A DNA stretch of 64,000 nucleotides from Verrucomicrobiaceae bacterium (GCA_027485995.1 JAIXPW010000133.1:1-64000), one strand, 5' to 3'. Positions 9,398 to 18,798 are shown, counted from the first letter of the stretch. The notes: generated by a model from the sequence alone, not told the origin. A program made the numbers and translations.

Positions 9398-10480
9398 TTA
9401 GATCTGGTCCTTGCAGGCACGATAGAGATCCTTCCAGCCGTCGCGCTCCTTCACGACGGTTTCGAGGTACTCCTTGAACACCACCGGATCCTGCGACGGG
9501 TCTTTGACGATGGCACCGATCATGCCGGACGCGAGATCGTGGGCGGTGAGCTTGCCGTCGCCGAAATGACCGGCCAGCGAGAGTCCGTTGGTCATGACCG
9601 AGATCGCCTCCGCGGTGCTCAGCGTGCCGGAAGGAGACTTGACCTTCGCCTTGCCATCCTCCGTGGCACCGGAGCGGAGTTCCCGGAAGATGGTGACCAC
9701 CCGGCGGATCTCCTCCAGGGCAGGCGGCTCGGCAGGCAGCGCGAGCGCCTTCGACATCGAGCCCACCCGGGTGCGGACAATTTCGACTTCATCCTCCAGC
9801 GACGAGGGAAGCGGCAGCACCACCGTGTTGAAGCGGCGTTGCAGGGCGCTGGAGAGCTCGTTCACGCCGCGATCCCGACTGTTCGCGGTGGCGATGACGT
9901 TGAAGCCCTCGGTCGCCTGAATCTCGGTGGACAGCTCGGGGATTGGGAGGACCTTTTCGGAAAGCATCGTGATCAGGGTGTCCTGCACCTCGGACGGAAT
10001 TCGGGTCAGCTCCTCGATCCGGCACAGTCTGCCGTCCTGCATCGAACGGAACATCGGCCCCGGGACCAGAGCCTCCTCGGACGGTCCTTTTGCAAGCAGC
10101 ATGGCATAGTTCCAGTTGTAACGTAGCGACTCCTCGCTCGTCCCGGCCGTGCCCTGGATCAGACGCGTGGAATCGCCGGAGATGGCAGCGGCCAGATGCT
10201 CGGACACCCAGCTTTTGGCGGTGCCTGGGACGCCTAACAGCAGCAACGCGCGATCGGTCGCCAAGGTGGCCACCGCCACTTCGATGATCCGGCGGTCGCC
10301 GACATACTTCGGACTGATGACGGTTCCATCCGCCAAGGTGCCGCCTAACAGATAGTCCGTCACCGCCCAGGGTGAGAGCTTCCATTTCGGAGGGCGCGGG
10401 CGGTCGTCGTGGGCCGAAAGGGCGGCAAGTTCGGCCGCGTGGGCGATCTCGGCATGCTGGCGGAGTACGGTGGCGTTCAT
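9398..10480 (-). CDS. MoxR-family AAA+ ATPase (YehL-like)
   Basis: 360 residues. Walker A is GVPGTAKS (83-90); Walker B is LCRIEEL (152-158), with I-E-E in place of the usual D-E; sensor 1 is the asparagine of ATAN (200); a paired arginine (215-216, LQRRF) is the likely finger. The spacing fits MoxR ATPases, which remodel or assemble protein complexes together with a VWA partner. The VWA gene is three genes downstream in the same operon. Its start overlaps the DUF5691 stop by four bases. MoxR/VWA systems have been proposed to act as chaperones or in biological conflict; the target of this branch is not known. Confidence 0.9.
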   Translation of the reverse strand: MNATVLRQHAEIAHAAELAALSAHDDRPRPPKWKLSPWAVTDYLLGGTLADGTVISPKYVGDRRIIEVAVATLATDRALLLLGVPGTAKSWVSEHLAAAISGDSTRLIQGTAGTSEESLRYNWNYAMLLAKGPSEEALVPGPMFRSMQDGRLCRIEELTRIPSEVQDTLITMLSEKVLPIPELSTEIQATEGFNVIATANSRDRGVNELSSALQRRFNTVVLPLPSSLEDEVEIVRTRVGSMSKALALPAEPPALEEIRRVVTIFRELRSGATEDGKAKVKSPSGTLSTAEAISVMTNGLSLAGHFGDGKLTAHDLASGMIGAIVKDPSQDPVVFKEYLETVVKERDGWKDLYRACKDQI

Positions 10481-11982
10481 GTGGGAGAAGAGGTGAGTTG
10501 GAGGAAAAGTGCCTGACGGAATTCCAGGGCGCGGGCGAATTCCTCGGCCGCCGGAGTGAGATCGGGGAGTCGCGACATCGCGATCAGGCGGGTCGGGATT
10601 TCAGGATACGGCACACAGCGCGCAAGCAAACGGGCCTGATGACGTTCGATCACGGTGCCGCCGCCAAGAAACAGACGATCAAGGATCGAGAGGGCCACGG
10701 AGCCCGCACCCGGTGGCGGTGGTTCAGGCTTGCAGGTGAGCAGCGCGACGAATTCAGGATCCTCCATCTGCGGTCCGAGAAGGTCCAGCATCCGATGACG
10801 CGGCAGCGGCTCCATCGTCTCGAGCAGTTTTGAAATGATCACATGGCGAGGACCTGCTGCGGGGAAGCTCTTCAGCTCCAGGATCATCGGAATCAAGCAC
10901 TCCGGCATCGCCTTTGCAGGCCAGCGCATGGCGGAGTCGATCCAACCCAGCACGATGACTTCCGCCCAATCGGGATCGAGCGGCATCGAGAAAAGCTCAT
11001 CCTCCGTGCAGCCAAGCATCCCCGGCCAGTCGCACAAGGGAATCAGACTGATGATTTGTCGGGCCCACCAGGCTTTCTCGCCGGTGCCCACAGGGGGCTT
11101 TTCCTTCACTCCATCCCCGGCCCAGTGCGGGGCATGTTCCGTCGGTGGATTCAAGGTCAGCACATTTTTGAAAAGGCGCTTTTCACTGCGAAGAATCGCC
11201 GTCGCACGGCTCGCGGCCCGTTCACGGAACGCACTTCCCTCGAGCTGGCCCAGCGCCACCAACACCTGTTCACGGACCTCCTGCCGGCGGTCCTTCAGGC
11301 CCACTGATTCCAGCCAGGCTTCATCGCCCTTGAGCGGCGACGTCGCGATGATCCTTGCCAATGACTCACGCATCGATCCCTCCTCGCCTGCCCACTGAGC
11401 CGACATCACCTCACGGGCCCGATCAGGATCCTCGCGACGCATGAGGGAGAACCAGGCGAGACGCTCCTCCGGTCGGTCCGAGTCCCAGGCATCGTCAGCG
11501 GTTTCGCCATGAACCAGCAGCCAGGAAAACTCCGCATGCCGCCGCGCCAGCCTCTGTCCCCGCTGACCGGTCAGCCTTGAGATCAAGGGTCTCAAGGCCC
11601 GCTTCCGGTTCGCGGCTCTCAACAGATCCGGAACCGCCCGTCCTGGAACCAGGGAGCCTGTTAGGGAAGCGAGCTCCATCCATTCCGGCAGGAATTCCTC
11701 CCATTCGCCACTCAACAGACGCATGAGCGAATCCACGGCCGCGGGGGAAAGATCCGCCTGGGTTTCGATCACGCCCAGTTCCGGCTCCCCGGTTTCCATG
11801 GCCGTCATCACCCCTGCCTTCAGCATCGATCCGGTCAGAGCCAGCGCCATCAGCACCTCTTCCGGACCACTTGCGGAGAGCGGCTCCCAGGTGGATGCCA
11901 GTCGATCGTCCGGAGCTGCCGGCATCTGCGGCGAGCGTGTGCATCCAAGGAGGGCGACGGTGATCAGGGGGTCGGCATTCAT
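10477..11982 (-). CDS. DUF5691 family protein
   Basis: 501 residues from the ATG at 11982, chosen because it overlaps the SWIM gene stop by four bases and starts the conserved block MNADPLITVALLGCTRS. The protein is helical, acidic and leucine rich with no enzyme motif. DUF5691 genes are typically found between SWIM zinc-finger and MoxR ATPase genes, as here. They are absent from the E. coli yeh locus as I know it, so this locus is of the longer type. The role is probably structural or adaptor-like (inference from context). Confidence 0.78.
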   Translation of the reverse strand: MNADPLITVALLGCTRSPQMPAAPDDRLASTWEPLSASGPEEVLMALALTGSMLKAGVMTAMETGEPELGVIETQADLSPAAVDSLMRLLSGEWEEFLPEWMELASLTGSLVPGRAVPDLLRAANRKRALRPLISRLTGQRGQRLARRHAEFSWLLVHGETADDAWDSDRPEERLAWFSLMRREDPDRAREVMSAQWAGEEGSMRESLARIIATSPLKGDEAWLESVGLKDRRQEVREQVLVALGQLEGSAFRERAASRATAILRSEKRLFKNVLTLNPPTEHAPHWAGDGVKEKPPVGTGEKAWWARQIISLIPLCDWPGMLGCTEDELFSMPLDPDWAEVIVLGWIDSAMRWPAKAMPECLIPMILELKSFPAAGPRHVIISKLLETMEPLPRHRMLDLLGPQMEDPEFVALLTCKPEPPPPGAGSVALSILDRLFLGGGTVIERHQARLLARCVPYPEIPTRLIAMSRLPDLTPAAEEFARALEFRQALFLQLTSSPT

Positions 11983-13301
11983 CGTTGCAGGGGCACCAGG
12001 GAAAACCAATGCGGACCATCCGCGATCGCCAGCAAGCGGAGTTGACGACCGTCCCATTCCCCGCAAGCCGGACGAAGATTTCCCGAACAGATGGCATCCA
12101 CCCGCATCGCCAGGTCCGCCGAGGCGCACCAGGGCAGGCTGCTGCGCTCACGGTCCACCAAAGCGCGTCCATCCGCAGAAGGCCGCAGCTCGATCAGGAA
12201 TGGCAGTGATCGGAGAAATGGGTTGATCGAAAGGACCTCAGCCTGTCTTTGCAGCAGGTCAGCCAACCCGGACTCGCGACAATCCGGGAGTGGCGAGGGT
12301 TTGATGACCACTGGCTCCTGCACGGTGGCGCGCAGCGGATGGAGTCCGGGCTGAAAAACCAGTTGTGCCTCTGCCGTTGCGCCGAAGCGTAGCGGCTCCA
12401 CCAGTGGCTGGGAAACGGGCGCGAACCTCAACACCCTCGCCCACCGGCCACTGCTTCGGCCGATCAACCATGAAGCGCTGGTGACAAGCCCATCCGACTC
12501 CGTCAATTCCCGACCCGCGACAAACCAGTCATCCGAAACGCGATCCTCGGGGAGCATCTCACCGAGGCTGTTGCGGTCACCCACCAGGGACAGAAGTTCC
12601 GCCCGCGCCGCCTCATCCAGCTCATCGCGACGCTCGAAAGCCTTCACCAAAAGGTAGAGCCTTCCCAGCTCCAGAGGCAGGATCCTCTCCACGTCGGGGT
12701 CGTGAAGGACGCGCTCGGAAATGGCCCTCACCTCCCGCGCCATGCCGGGGGCCTGGGAGTCGATGAGCCGTTTCGCGAGGTTTTCCCAGGTCTGAACCGA
12801 TCGGACGGGCGCCGAGCCATGGCCTTCGCGGGTGAAGTCCAGCAGGGACTGTCGGAGCAGGTCCATCCCGTCACGGATGCGCTCCTGGCGCTGTGCCTTG
12901 CGCTTTTCAGCAGCCTTCTCGTCGACCGGCCCGCGCTTCTCGGAATTCACCGCCTTTTCCGCCGCCTTCTGTTCGCGTGACTGACGGGACTCCATCCACT
13001 CCACCACCCACGGCGGGCGGGAGGATTCCGAAAGCGAGACAGGATCGCCCGCGGCCATCAGCATCAGGCCGATCGCGTGCTTGCAGGGAAACTTCCGGCT
13101 GGGACACGAGCACTTGCTGGACAGATCCGACAATGCCACGCGCGTCTGATAGGGGTTCTGCCCGGAGCCCAACGCGAGACCCCAGAGCACCTCCGTATCG
13201 TGCCCCGCCGACTGCCACTTGCGCCGCGTTGACAAATCCCTGCCGGCCTTCAATGAAGCAGCATCGGGAGCGATGGCGGTGACCTGATCGGAAGTTAGCA
13301 C
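11979..13301 (-). CDS. SWIM zinc-finger protein (YehQ-like)
   Basis: 440 residues from the GTG at 13301. This start has a good ribosome site (GGCGGAG, six-base spacer), and MLTSDQVTAIAPDAASLKAG resembles the normal beginning of the family; an upstream GTG at 13376 would add 25 residues of poor similarity. The SWIM motif CxCx(n)CxH is complete: C64, C66, C73, H75 in CSCPSRKFPCKH. SWIM domains bind DNA or protein. This is the first gene of the operon and could be the recognition component of the MoxR/VWA machine. The middle is charged (lysine/glutamate/arginine rich, about 120-155) and probably coiled-coil. Confidence 0.85.
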   Translation of the reverse strand: MLTSDQVTAIAPDAASLKAGRDLSTRRKWQSAGHDTEVLWGLALGSGQNPYQTRVALSDLSSKCSCPSRKFPCKHAIGLMLMAAGDPVSLSESSRPPWVVEWMESRQSREQKAAEKAVNSEKRGPVDEKAAEKRKAQRQERIRDGMDLLRQSLLDFTREGHGSAPVRSVQTWENLAKRLIDSQAPGMAREVRAISERVLHDPDVERILPLELGRLYLLVKAFERRDELDEAARAELLSLVGDRNSLGEMLPEDRVSDDWFVAGRELTESDGLVTSASWLIGRSSGRWARVLRFAPVSQPLVEPLRFGATAEAQLVFQPGLHPLRATVQEPVVIKPSPLPDCRESGLADLLQRQAEVLSINPFLRSLPFLIELRPSADGRALVDRERSSLPWCASADLAMRVDAICSGNLRPACGEWDGRQLRLLAIADGPHWFSLVPLQR

Positions 13302-13307
13302 AAAAAT

Positions 13308-13314
13308 CTCCGCC
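13308..13314 (-). promoter_or_regulatory. Shine-Dalgarno site deciding the SWIM gene start
   Basis: On the minus strand this reads GGCGGAG and lies six bases upstream of the GTG at 13301. It supports the downstream start over the GTG at 13376, and it is one of the few convincing ribosome sites in this window. Confidence 0.6.
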
Positions 13315-13427
13315 GACGTTACCGAACGAACCCTGGAGAAAGCACGGAAAATCCTCAATCTCCCACGATCCGACACAAAGTCTGAATCCAGGTTCCCATT
13401 GCAACTTCCAGACGTTACACCTCGCGC

Positions 13428-14435
13428 ATGTCACCCGCCCTCGAAGCCCTGCTGCTGCCTTTTTCCAAGGGCGGGCTGTCCGTGCCGACGCGGATCTTGT
13501 TTCTCGGGGCCGAGGCTCATCCGGACCTGAAGGCCTGGCCGGAAGTGACTGGCTGGCAGCCCCACAAGGGGCTGGCGTTGACGTGGGAAGGCGCGGGCTT
13601 CAAGCGTGTGGACGAGCCGGTGGGCACCTGGCCGCTGGTGATGATGTTGCCGGGAAAATCGAAGGACGAGACCCTGGCGCAGTTCGCCCAGGCCTACGAT
13701 CTCCTCGAAGACGGCGGCATCCTGCTGGCCTCGATGACCAACCTCGGCGGTGCGGAACGCTTTGAGAAGGAGCTCAAGAAGGTGGCGGGATCGGTGGAGT
13801 CGCTGCAGAAGCACAAGTGTCGCACCTTTCACGCGGTGAAGTCCTCCGCCTGGGATCAGGAGCTTCTCGCGAAGTGGCGCGAGGCCGGAAAGGTTCGTGT
13901 CATCCCAGGTACGACGTTCCTCGTACAGCCCGGACTCTTCAGCCCGGATCACCTCGATCCCGGCTCGAAGCTCCTGGTCGAACATCTTCCCAACAGCCTG
14001 CGTGGCGCGGTGGCGGACCTCGGTGGTGGCTGGGGCTACCTGACCCGCTGGGTGGCCGATCATTGTCCGAACGTGAAGCGGATCGATCTCCACGAAGTCG
14101 ACGCCCGCGCCATCGCGCTCGCCCGTGAGAACCTGAAGGACTCACCCGTCGAGGTGGCGTTTCATTGGCACGATGTGTCGAAAGGCCTGCCGCACACCTA
14201 CGATGCCGTGGTGATGAACCCGCCCTTCCACAGCGGCCAGAACACCGACATCGATCTCGGTGTGGCCTTCGTGAAACACGCTGCCGCATCCCTGAAACAA
14301 GGCGGCCGACTCTACCTCGTCGCCAACCGCAAGCTTCCCTACGAACGCCAGCTCGACGCCGCCCAGCTCACCTGGCGCAAGGTCGCCGAGGACGGCACCT
14401 ACAAGGTCCTCTTCGCCGAACGGACTTTAAAGTGA
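13428..14435 (+). CDS. rsmC: 16S rRNA (guanine1207-N2)-methyltransferase family protein (RsmC-like)
   Basis: 335 residues in two tandem methyltransferase-like halves, as in RsmC/RlmG. The N-terminal half lacks the SAM motif. The C-terminal half has motif I VADLGGGWGYL (195-205) and the catalytic NPPFH (264-268), followed by the typical F-HSG. NPPF marks N-methylation of an exocyclic amine in RNA or DNA, and the length and two-half layout fit 16S rRNA G1207 methylation by RsmC rather than DNA methylation. RlmG (23S G1835) is the main alternative. It is transcribed divergently from the MoxR/VWA operon, with about 125 bases between them. Confidence 0.82.
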   Translation: MSPALEALLLPFSKGGLSVPTRILFLGAEAHPDLKAWPEVTGWQPHKGLALTWEGAGFKRVDEPVGTWPLVMMLPGKSKDETLAQFAQAYDLLEDGGILLASMTNLGGAERFEKELKKVAGSVESLQKHKCRTFHAVKSSAWDQELLAKWREAGKVRVIPGTTFLVQPGLFSPDHLDPGSKLLVEHLPNSLRGAVADLGGGWGYLTRWVADHCPNVKRIDLHEVDARAIALARENLKDSPVEVAFHWHDVSKGLPHTYDAVVMNPPFHSGQNTDIDLGVAFVKHAAASLKQGGRLYLVANRKLPYERQLDAAQLTWRKVAEDGTYKVLFAERTLK

Positions 14436-14447
14436 GAAGATTTTCAA

Positions 14448-14486
14448 CCACGGATGAACAGGATGCACACGGATGCACACGGATGG
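14448..14486. repeat. Short repetitive element (CACGGATG type)
   Basis: The gap after the methyltransferase contains CCACGGATGAACAGGATG and then two copies of CACACGGATG. This type of ACGGATG-rich phrase is, from general knowledge, common as dispersed non-coding repeats in this phylum and in planctomycetes. No function can be assigned. The adjoining 14520-14545 stretch also repeats GAATTTAG. Confidence 0.5.
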
Positions 14487-14551
14487 AAGAGGGATGTTCT
14501 GGCCTCTTCCGTTTCGAATTTAGTGCTTAGAATTTAGAATTTTCTCATTTC

Positions 14552-15253
14552 ATGAAACTGATCAAGCACCTCGCCAACCTCGGCTACGGCTCCCGCAAGG
14601 AAGTGCAGCGCCTGATCCGCACCGGCGCGGTCACCGATCTGGAGGGCCGCAAGCTCGATGAAACGAAGCTGCCGCCGCATGAGACGATTCTGGTGAAAGG
14701 CCAGTTGTTGGATGCGCCTGCGCCGTTGACGATCGTGGTCAACAAGCCCGATGGCTACACGTGCAGCACCAAGGATCCGGGCATCACGGTTTACGATCTG
14801 CTGCCGCCCCGTTTCGAGTTGCGGAACCCGGTGCTGAGCACGGTTGGGCGGCTCGACAAGGACACCACCGGCCTGCTGCTCATGACCGATGACGGCCAAC
14901 TGCTTCACAAACTGATCAGCCCGAAGACGGTGATGCGGAAGGTTTACCACGTCACGCTCGACCGGAAGATCGAGGGCCACGAGGCGGAGCTTTTCGCCAG
15001 CGGTACCCTGATGCTGCGCACCGAGGAAACGCCGCTGCTGCCCGCGACGATGGAAGTGCTCGGAGAAAAGGAAGCGCTGCTGACTCTAACAGAAGGCCGC
15101 TACCATCAGGTGCGGCGGATGTTCGCCGCAGCGGGAAATCATGTCGTCGCCCTCAGGCGCATCGCCATCGGCGGCTTCGCCTTGCCCGAGGATGTGGAGG
15201 AGGGCGAGTGGCGGGCGATGACAGCGGACGAGCTGGGCTTGCTTTGGAAATAG
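14552..15253 (+). CDS. rsuA: 16S rRNA pseudouridine synthase (RsuA family)
   Basis: 233 residues. The N-terminus is an S4-like RNA-binding region (LANLGYGSRKEVQRLIRTG, 8-26). The catalytic motif is GRLDKDTTGLLL with aspartate 102, followed by the RsuA/RluB/E/F family block YHQVRRMFAAAGNHV (about 187-201). The single-domain length matches RsuA, which makes pseudouridine 516 in 16S rRNA. RluE or RluF activity cannot be excluded from motifs alone. It follows another rRNA modification gene on the same strand. Confidence 0.87.
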   Translation: MKLIKHLANLGYGSRKEVQRLIRTGAVTDLEGRKLDETKLPPHETILVKGQLLDAPAPLTIVVNKPDGYTCSTKDPGITVYDLLPPRFELRNPVLSTVGRLDKDTTGLLLMTDDGQLLHKLISPKTVMRKVYHVTLDRKIEGHEAELFASGTLMLRTEETPLLPATMEVLGEKEALLTLTEGRYHQVRRMFAAAGNHVVALRRIAIGGFALPEDVEEGEWRAMTADELGLLWK

Positions 15254-15337
15254 TCCCTCGGGGAAAGCGCTTCCAAGGTGAATGGTCGGCCATCGGGAGA
15301 GAAGGGCTCCACCCCGCACGCAACTTGGAAAGTTACG

Positions 15338-16918
15338 CTACTTCTTGAGCTTTCGTTGCACGATGCCGAGGAATTCGGAGGCCTCCTCGACCTTGAGGAG
15401 CTTGCTGAGCGCGAAGTAGATCGCCCCGGCGATCGGGATGACCACGGCCAATCCGGCGATGCGGGAGAAGGCGTTCATGTGGGTGAGATCCGGGAACACA
15501 AAACGATTCGCCGCGAAACAGACTCCGGCCATGCCACCGCCGGCGATCACCAGCTTCGCCACCAGAATGAACAGGGAGCGGGTTTTCAGTCCGGAGGTCA
15601 TGCGCGACATCACGACGTAGAGGATGATGAAATTCGTGGTGGCCACAAGGCTGGTCGTCATTGCGAGGGCCTCGACGCCCATGCCGCGCACGACGACGAA
15701 GTACCAGTTGGAAGCGACGCTCAGGGCGATGGCGAGGAAGCTGACCCCCATCGGCACCCATCTACGGTCTGCGGCGTAGAAAGCCGGTTGCAGCACCTTC
15801 AACCACGAATAGGCCAGCAGTCCGATGCCATAGCCACGCAGGGCAGCGGCGGTGACGAGACGGTTCTCCGGAGTGAAGCGGCCGTGTTCGAACAGGGCGC
15901 TGATGATCGGTTCGGCCAGGAAGCAAAGCCCGAGCGCGGAGGGCAGCACCAGGAAGGTCACGAGGCGGATGCCTTTCGAAAGAAGCCCGCGGAAGTCGTC
16001 GCCGAGCTTGCCGGTGGCAGCGAGAGAAAGCGCGGGCAAGGTCACGGTGGCGACTGCCACACCGAAGACCCCGATGGGCAACTGCATCAGGCGAAAGGCT
16101 CCGTTGAGCGCACTGACGGCGGACTGGCCGATCGAGGTCGCGAACTGCGAGTTGATGACCACATTGATCTGGACCACCGAGGCTGAGATCACGGCGGGAC
16201 CCATCAGTGAGAAGATCTTGCGGACGTTCGAGTCGTTCCAGTTCCAATCCGGTCGCCAGCGGAACCCGAGTCGGCGCAGGGCGGGGAACTGGCAGACGAG
16301 TTGGCCGAGACCGCCGACCAGCACGCCGATGGCCATGCCGACCATCGTCATTGGCCCGCGATTCGGATCGAGCCACAGGCCGATGCCGGTGCCGGCGATG
16401 ATCGAGCCAAGATTGAAGAAGCAGGAGGAAAGCGCCGGGATGCCAAAGACACCGCGAGCGTTGAGGATGCCCATCACCAGGGCCGCCAGGCTGACGAGCA
16501 GCATGAAGGGCCACATGATGCGTGTCATCTTCACGGTGAGCGCGACTTCGTCAGGACCGAAAGTTTTGGTGCCGAAGGCGGTCAGCAGATGGACGAGTTG
16601 CGGCGAGAAGATGATGCCGATGATCGAGATGGCCGACATCGCGACGGCCACGATCGTGATCATTCGCGCCGCCAGCGGCCAGGCGCTCTCCGGACCGCTT
16701 TCCTTGATCTTCTTGGAAAAGGTGGTGACGAAGGCCTGGGAAAGCGCGCCCTCGGCGAAGAGGTCGCGCAGCAGGTTCGGGATGCGGAAGGCGATGTTGA
16801 AGCAGTCTGTTAGAACGCCGTAGCCGAACATCGCGGCGAAAAGCTGATCGCGGACGAGGCCCAGCACGCGGCTCGCCATCACAGCGGCGCTGACTTTCGA
16901 GGTGGCTTTGGCGGACAT
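15338..16918 (-). CDS. murJ: Lipid II flippase MurJ
   Basis: 526 residues and about 14 membrane segments, as in MurJ/MviN of the MOP exporter superfamily. The N-terminus is diagnostic: KVSAAVMASRVLGLVRDQLF, then DCFNIAFRIPNLLRDLFAEG with ALSQAFVTTF. MurJ moves the peptidoglycan precursor lipid II across the inner membrane. The conserved arginines near the start of the first and second helices (R17, R23, R45, R52) line the substrate cavity in characterised homologues. It lies 12 bases downstream of the tsaC stop on the same strand and is probably co-transcribed with it. Confidence 0.93.
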   Translation of the reverse strand: MSAKATSKVSAAVMASRVLGLVRDQLFAAMFGYGVLTDCFNIAFRIPNLLRDLFAEGALSQAFVTTFSKKIKESGPESAWPLAARMITIVAVAMSAISIIGIIFSPQLVHLLTAFGTKTFGPDEVALTVKMTRIMWPFMLLVSLAALVMGILNARGVFGIPALSSCFFNLGSIIAGTGIGLWLDPNRGPMTMVGMAIGVLVGGLGQLVCQFPALRRLGFRWRPDWNWNDSNVRKIFSLMGPAVISASVVQINVVINSQFATSIGQSAVSALNGAFRLMQLPIGVFGVAVATVTLPALSLAATGKLGDDFRGLLSKGIRLVTFLVLPSALGLCFLAEPIISALFEHGRFTPENRLVTAAALRGYGIGLLAYSWLKVLQPAFYAADRRWVPMGVSFLAIALSVASNWYFVVVRGMGVEALAMTTSLVATTNFIILYVVMSRMTSGLKTRSLFILVAKLVIAGGGMAGVCFAANRFVFPDLTHMNAFSRIAGLAVVIPIAGAIYFALSKLLKVEEASEFLGIVQRKLKK

Positions 16919-16930
16919 CGAAAATGCGGA

Positions 16931-17965
16931 TTATTTCGCGGCCGCGCGGCGGAGCCGATCCATGATGGCCACTCCCAGTCCGGTCTCGCTCACGGGCTCA
17001 ACGACGATGGCATCGAGCCCGGCTTCATCGAGCAGGCGCATCAGGAAGAACAGCCGGATGGCGGCTTCTGCGAGCTTGCCGTTGCCGGGGCTGAGCGACT
17101 CGACCATTTCCCAGTCGTGGAGGTCGAGGTAGCCGTCTTCCTCCTCGCCGCGATAGCTGAGCAGGCCGTAGCGCTTCCCCTCCTCGGGCTCGAAGTCGGA
17201 GGGCTTCGTCAGCAGGATCATCGGAGTACGAGGAGCATAGTGGCTGGCGAGTTGGCCGGGAGCCTGGATCTGCTCGCCGGGCTTGAGTTTCACCTTCTCG
17301 ACGCGACCGAAAGGCTGGAGCATTTCCTTGGTCACCGGACCCGCGCGGAGCAGCCAGAACAGCGGCTTCTTTCCTTCACGCGGCTCGATGGAAATGATCG
17401 TGCTTTCGAGTCCTTCGCAACACGCCCCGCCATCGACGATCAGCGGGATGCGGCCATCGAGTTCCTTCTGCACCGCGCTGGCCGAAGTCGGTGAAATGCG
17501 GCCGAAGCGGTTCGCGCTCGGCGCGGCGATCGGTCGGCCGAGTTCCTTGCAGACCGCGCGGAAAACCGGGTGGGCGCTTTGGCGGATGGCGACCGTTGGC
17601 AGCCCGCTGGTCACGATGTCCGGCACGACGTCCTTCTTCGGCAGCACCAGGGTCAGCGGCCCGGGCCAGAAGGTGGAGGCGAGTTTTTCAACCGTGTCCT
17701 TGATCGAGTCATCGACTTTCGCGAGGTCGTACATCTCGCCCTTGCGACTGATGTGGACGATCAGCGGATCGAAGGACGGGCGCTCCTTGGCGGCGAAGAC
17801 CTTGGCCACGGCGTCGGCATTGAAAGCATCCGCTCCGAGGCCATACACGGTCTCGGCGGGCAGGGCCACGATTTCGCCTGCGGCCAGCAATTCGGCGGCT
17901 GCGCTGACGGCCGACTTCATGTCGTCCTCGCTGGCGGTAATGATCCGGGTCTCAGTCACGGCCAC
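16931..17965 (-). CDS. tsaC: L-threonylcarbamoyladenylate synthase (TsaC/Sua5)
   Basis: 344 residues. The YrdC domain spans about 20-205, with ALPAETVYGLGADA, KERPSFDPL, STFWPGPLTLVL and PIAAPSANRFGRISPT; these form the threonine/bicarbonate/ATP pocket. The extra C-terminal domain (about 230-340, beginning APGQLASHYAPRTP) makes it the long Sua5 form. It makes threonylcarbamoyl-AMP, the first step of t6A37 formation in ANN-decoding tRNAs. The start is GTG at 17965; a second in-frame GTG lies two codons on. It sits directly upstream of murJ. Confidence 0.93.
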   Translation of the reverse strand: MAVTETRIITASEDDMKSAVSAAAELLAAGEIVALPAETVYGLGADAFNADAVAKVFAAKERPSFDPLIVHISRKGEMYDLAKVDDSIKDTVEKLASTFWPGPLTLVLPKKDVVPDIVTSGLPTVAIRQSAHPVFRAVCKELGRPIAAPSANRFGRISPTSASAVQKELDGRIPLIVDGGACCEGLESTIISIEPREGKKPLFWLLRAGPVTKEMLQPFGRVEKVKLKPGEQIQAPGQLASHYAPRTPMILLTKPSDFEPEEGKRYGLLSYRGEEEDGYLDLHDWEMVESLSPGNGKLAEAAIRLFFLMRLLDEAGLDAIVVEPVSETGLGVAIMDRLRRAAAK

Positions 17966-18036
17966 CGCTTAGCAGATGGACCCCGCCGACGGGAAACCGC
18001 AATTTCGCAATTCGGTGATGGCGGGTGTTCGGCGGA

Positions 18037-18798
18037 TCAATCGTTGAAGGTCTCCTCAAGTTGGAAGACTTTCACCGGGGAGCGGGCTTTGAGGCCGTCT
18101 GCGGTGTAGATGATGATGCGCCTGACACCGTTGCGGGTGCCTTCCAGCACGGAGCTCAGGCAAGTCTCCAGTCCACCCTCAGTGGCGGCATAGCTGATGG
18201 TGAGCGGCTGAGCGGGTCCGGCCGGGGAGATCGATCGGGAGAAGACATTTCCAGGATCGAGGCGGATTTTTTCAGCTCCCAGGGTGATGCCCACGGTGAG
18301 GCCGGAGAGGTTGGCGAAATGGACGGTGCCTTCCGTGCGCTGGGTGGGATCGTCCGCGAGGATGATGGCGCGGGGCTCGTCCCAATTCCGTGGTCCCCGG
18401 CAGACCAGGGCGAGGCTGGCAGAAACGGGAGGGATCTTCAGGGCAAGCCATTTGGAGCCTTGCTCGCGGTTGATCTGGATTTCCCGGAGGTCCTGCAGTG
18501 GCAGCTCGATGGGCTGGGAAACCTGGCCGAGCCGCAGACGGAGGGGGAGTTTGACCGGCTCCGCGTCCTTTCCTTCGGGGACCTTCACCGGAATCACCAG
18601 CGAACGCGGAGGGATCGACCCCTCGGGAGGTGCCACCTCGTAGCGGGCTCCATCACGGACTTCCTGGACGAAAGGAGGTGGATCGCCGATGGCCAGGACG
18701 CGCAGCAGATGCGGCTTCGGCTTTTCCTGGGCGAGAATGGCGCTCGAAAGCAGGACCATCGCAATCATCACGCGGCGAATCATTTGGCGGTGAGCCAT
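18037..18798 (-). CDS. Secreted protein of unknown function beside the Verru_Chthon gene
   Basis: 253 residues with a cleavable signal (MIRRVMIAMVLLSSAILAQ). The mature part is proline/leucine rich and predicted beta, without catalytic motif or repeats. I do not recognise it. It is transcribed divergently from the Verru_Chthon A gene, with about 190 bases between them, and could be related to it in surface function (inference from position only). Confidence 0.6.
   Translation of the reverse strand: MAHRQMIRRVMIAMVLLSSAILAQEKPKPHLLRVLAIGDPPPFVQEVRDGARYEVAPPEGSIPPRSLVIPVKVPEGKDAEPVKLPLRLRLGQVSQPIELPLQDLREIQINREQGSKWLALKIPPVSASLALVCRGPRNWDEPRAIILADDPTQRTEGTVHFANLSGLTVGITLGAEKIRLDPGNVFSRSISPAGPAQPLTISYAATEGGLETCLSSVLEGTRNGVRRIIIYTADGLKARSPVKVFQLEETFND

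Noticed and set aside
15278-16186. 302-codon open frame on the plus strand
   Set aside because: Antisense to murJ; histidine/glutamate/glycine-rich product with no homology.
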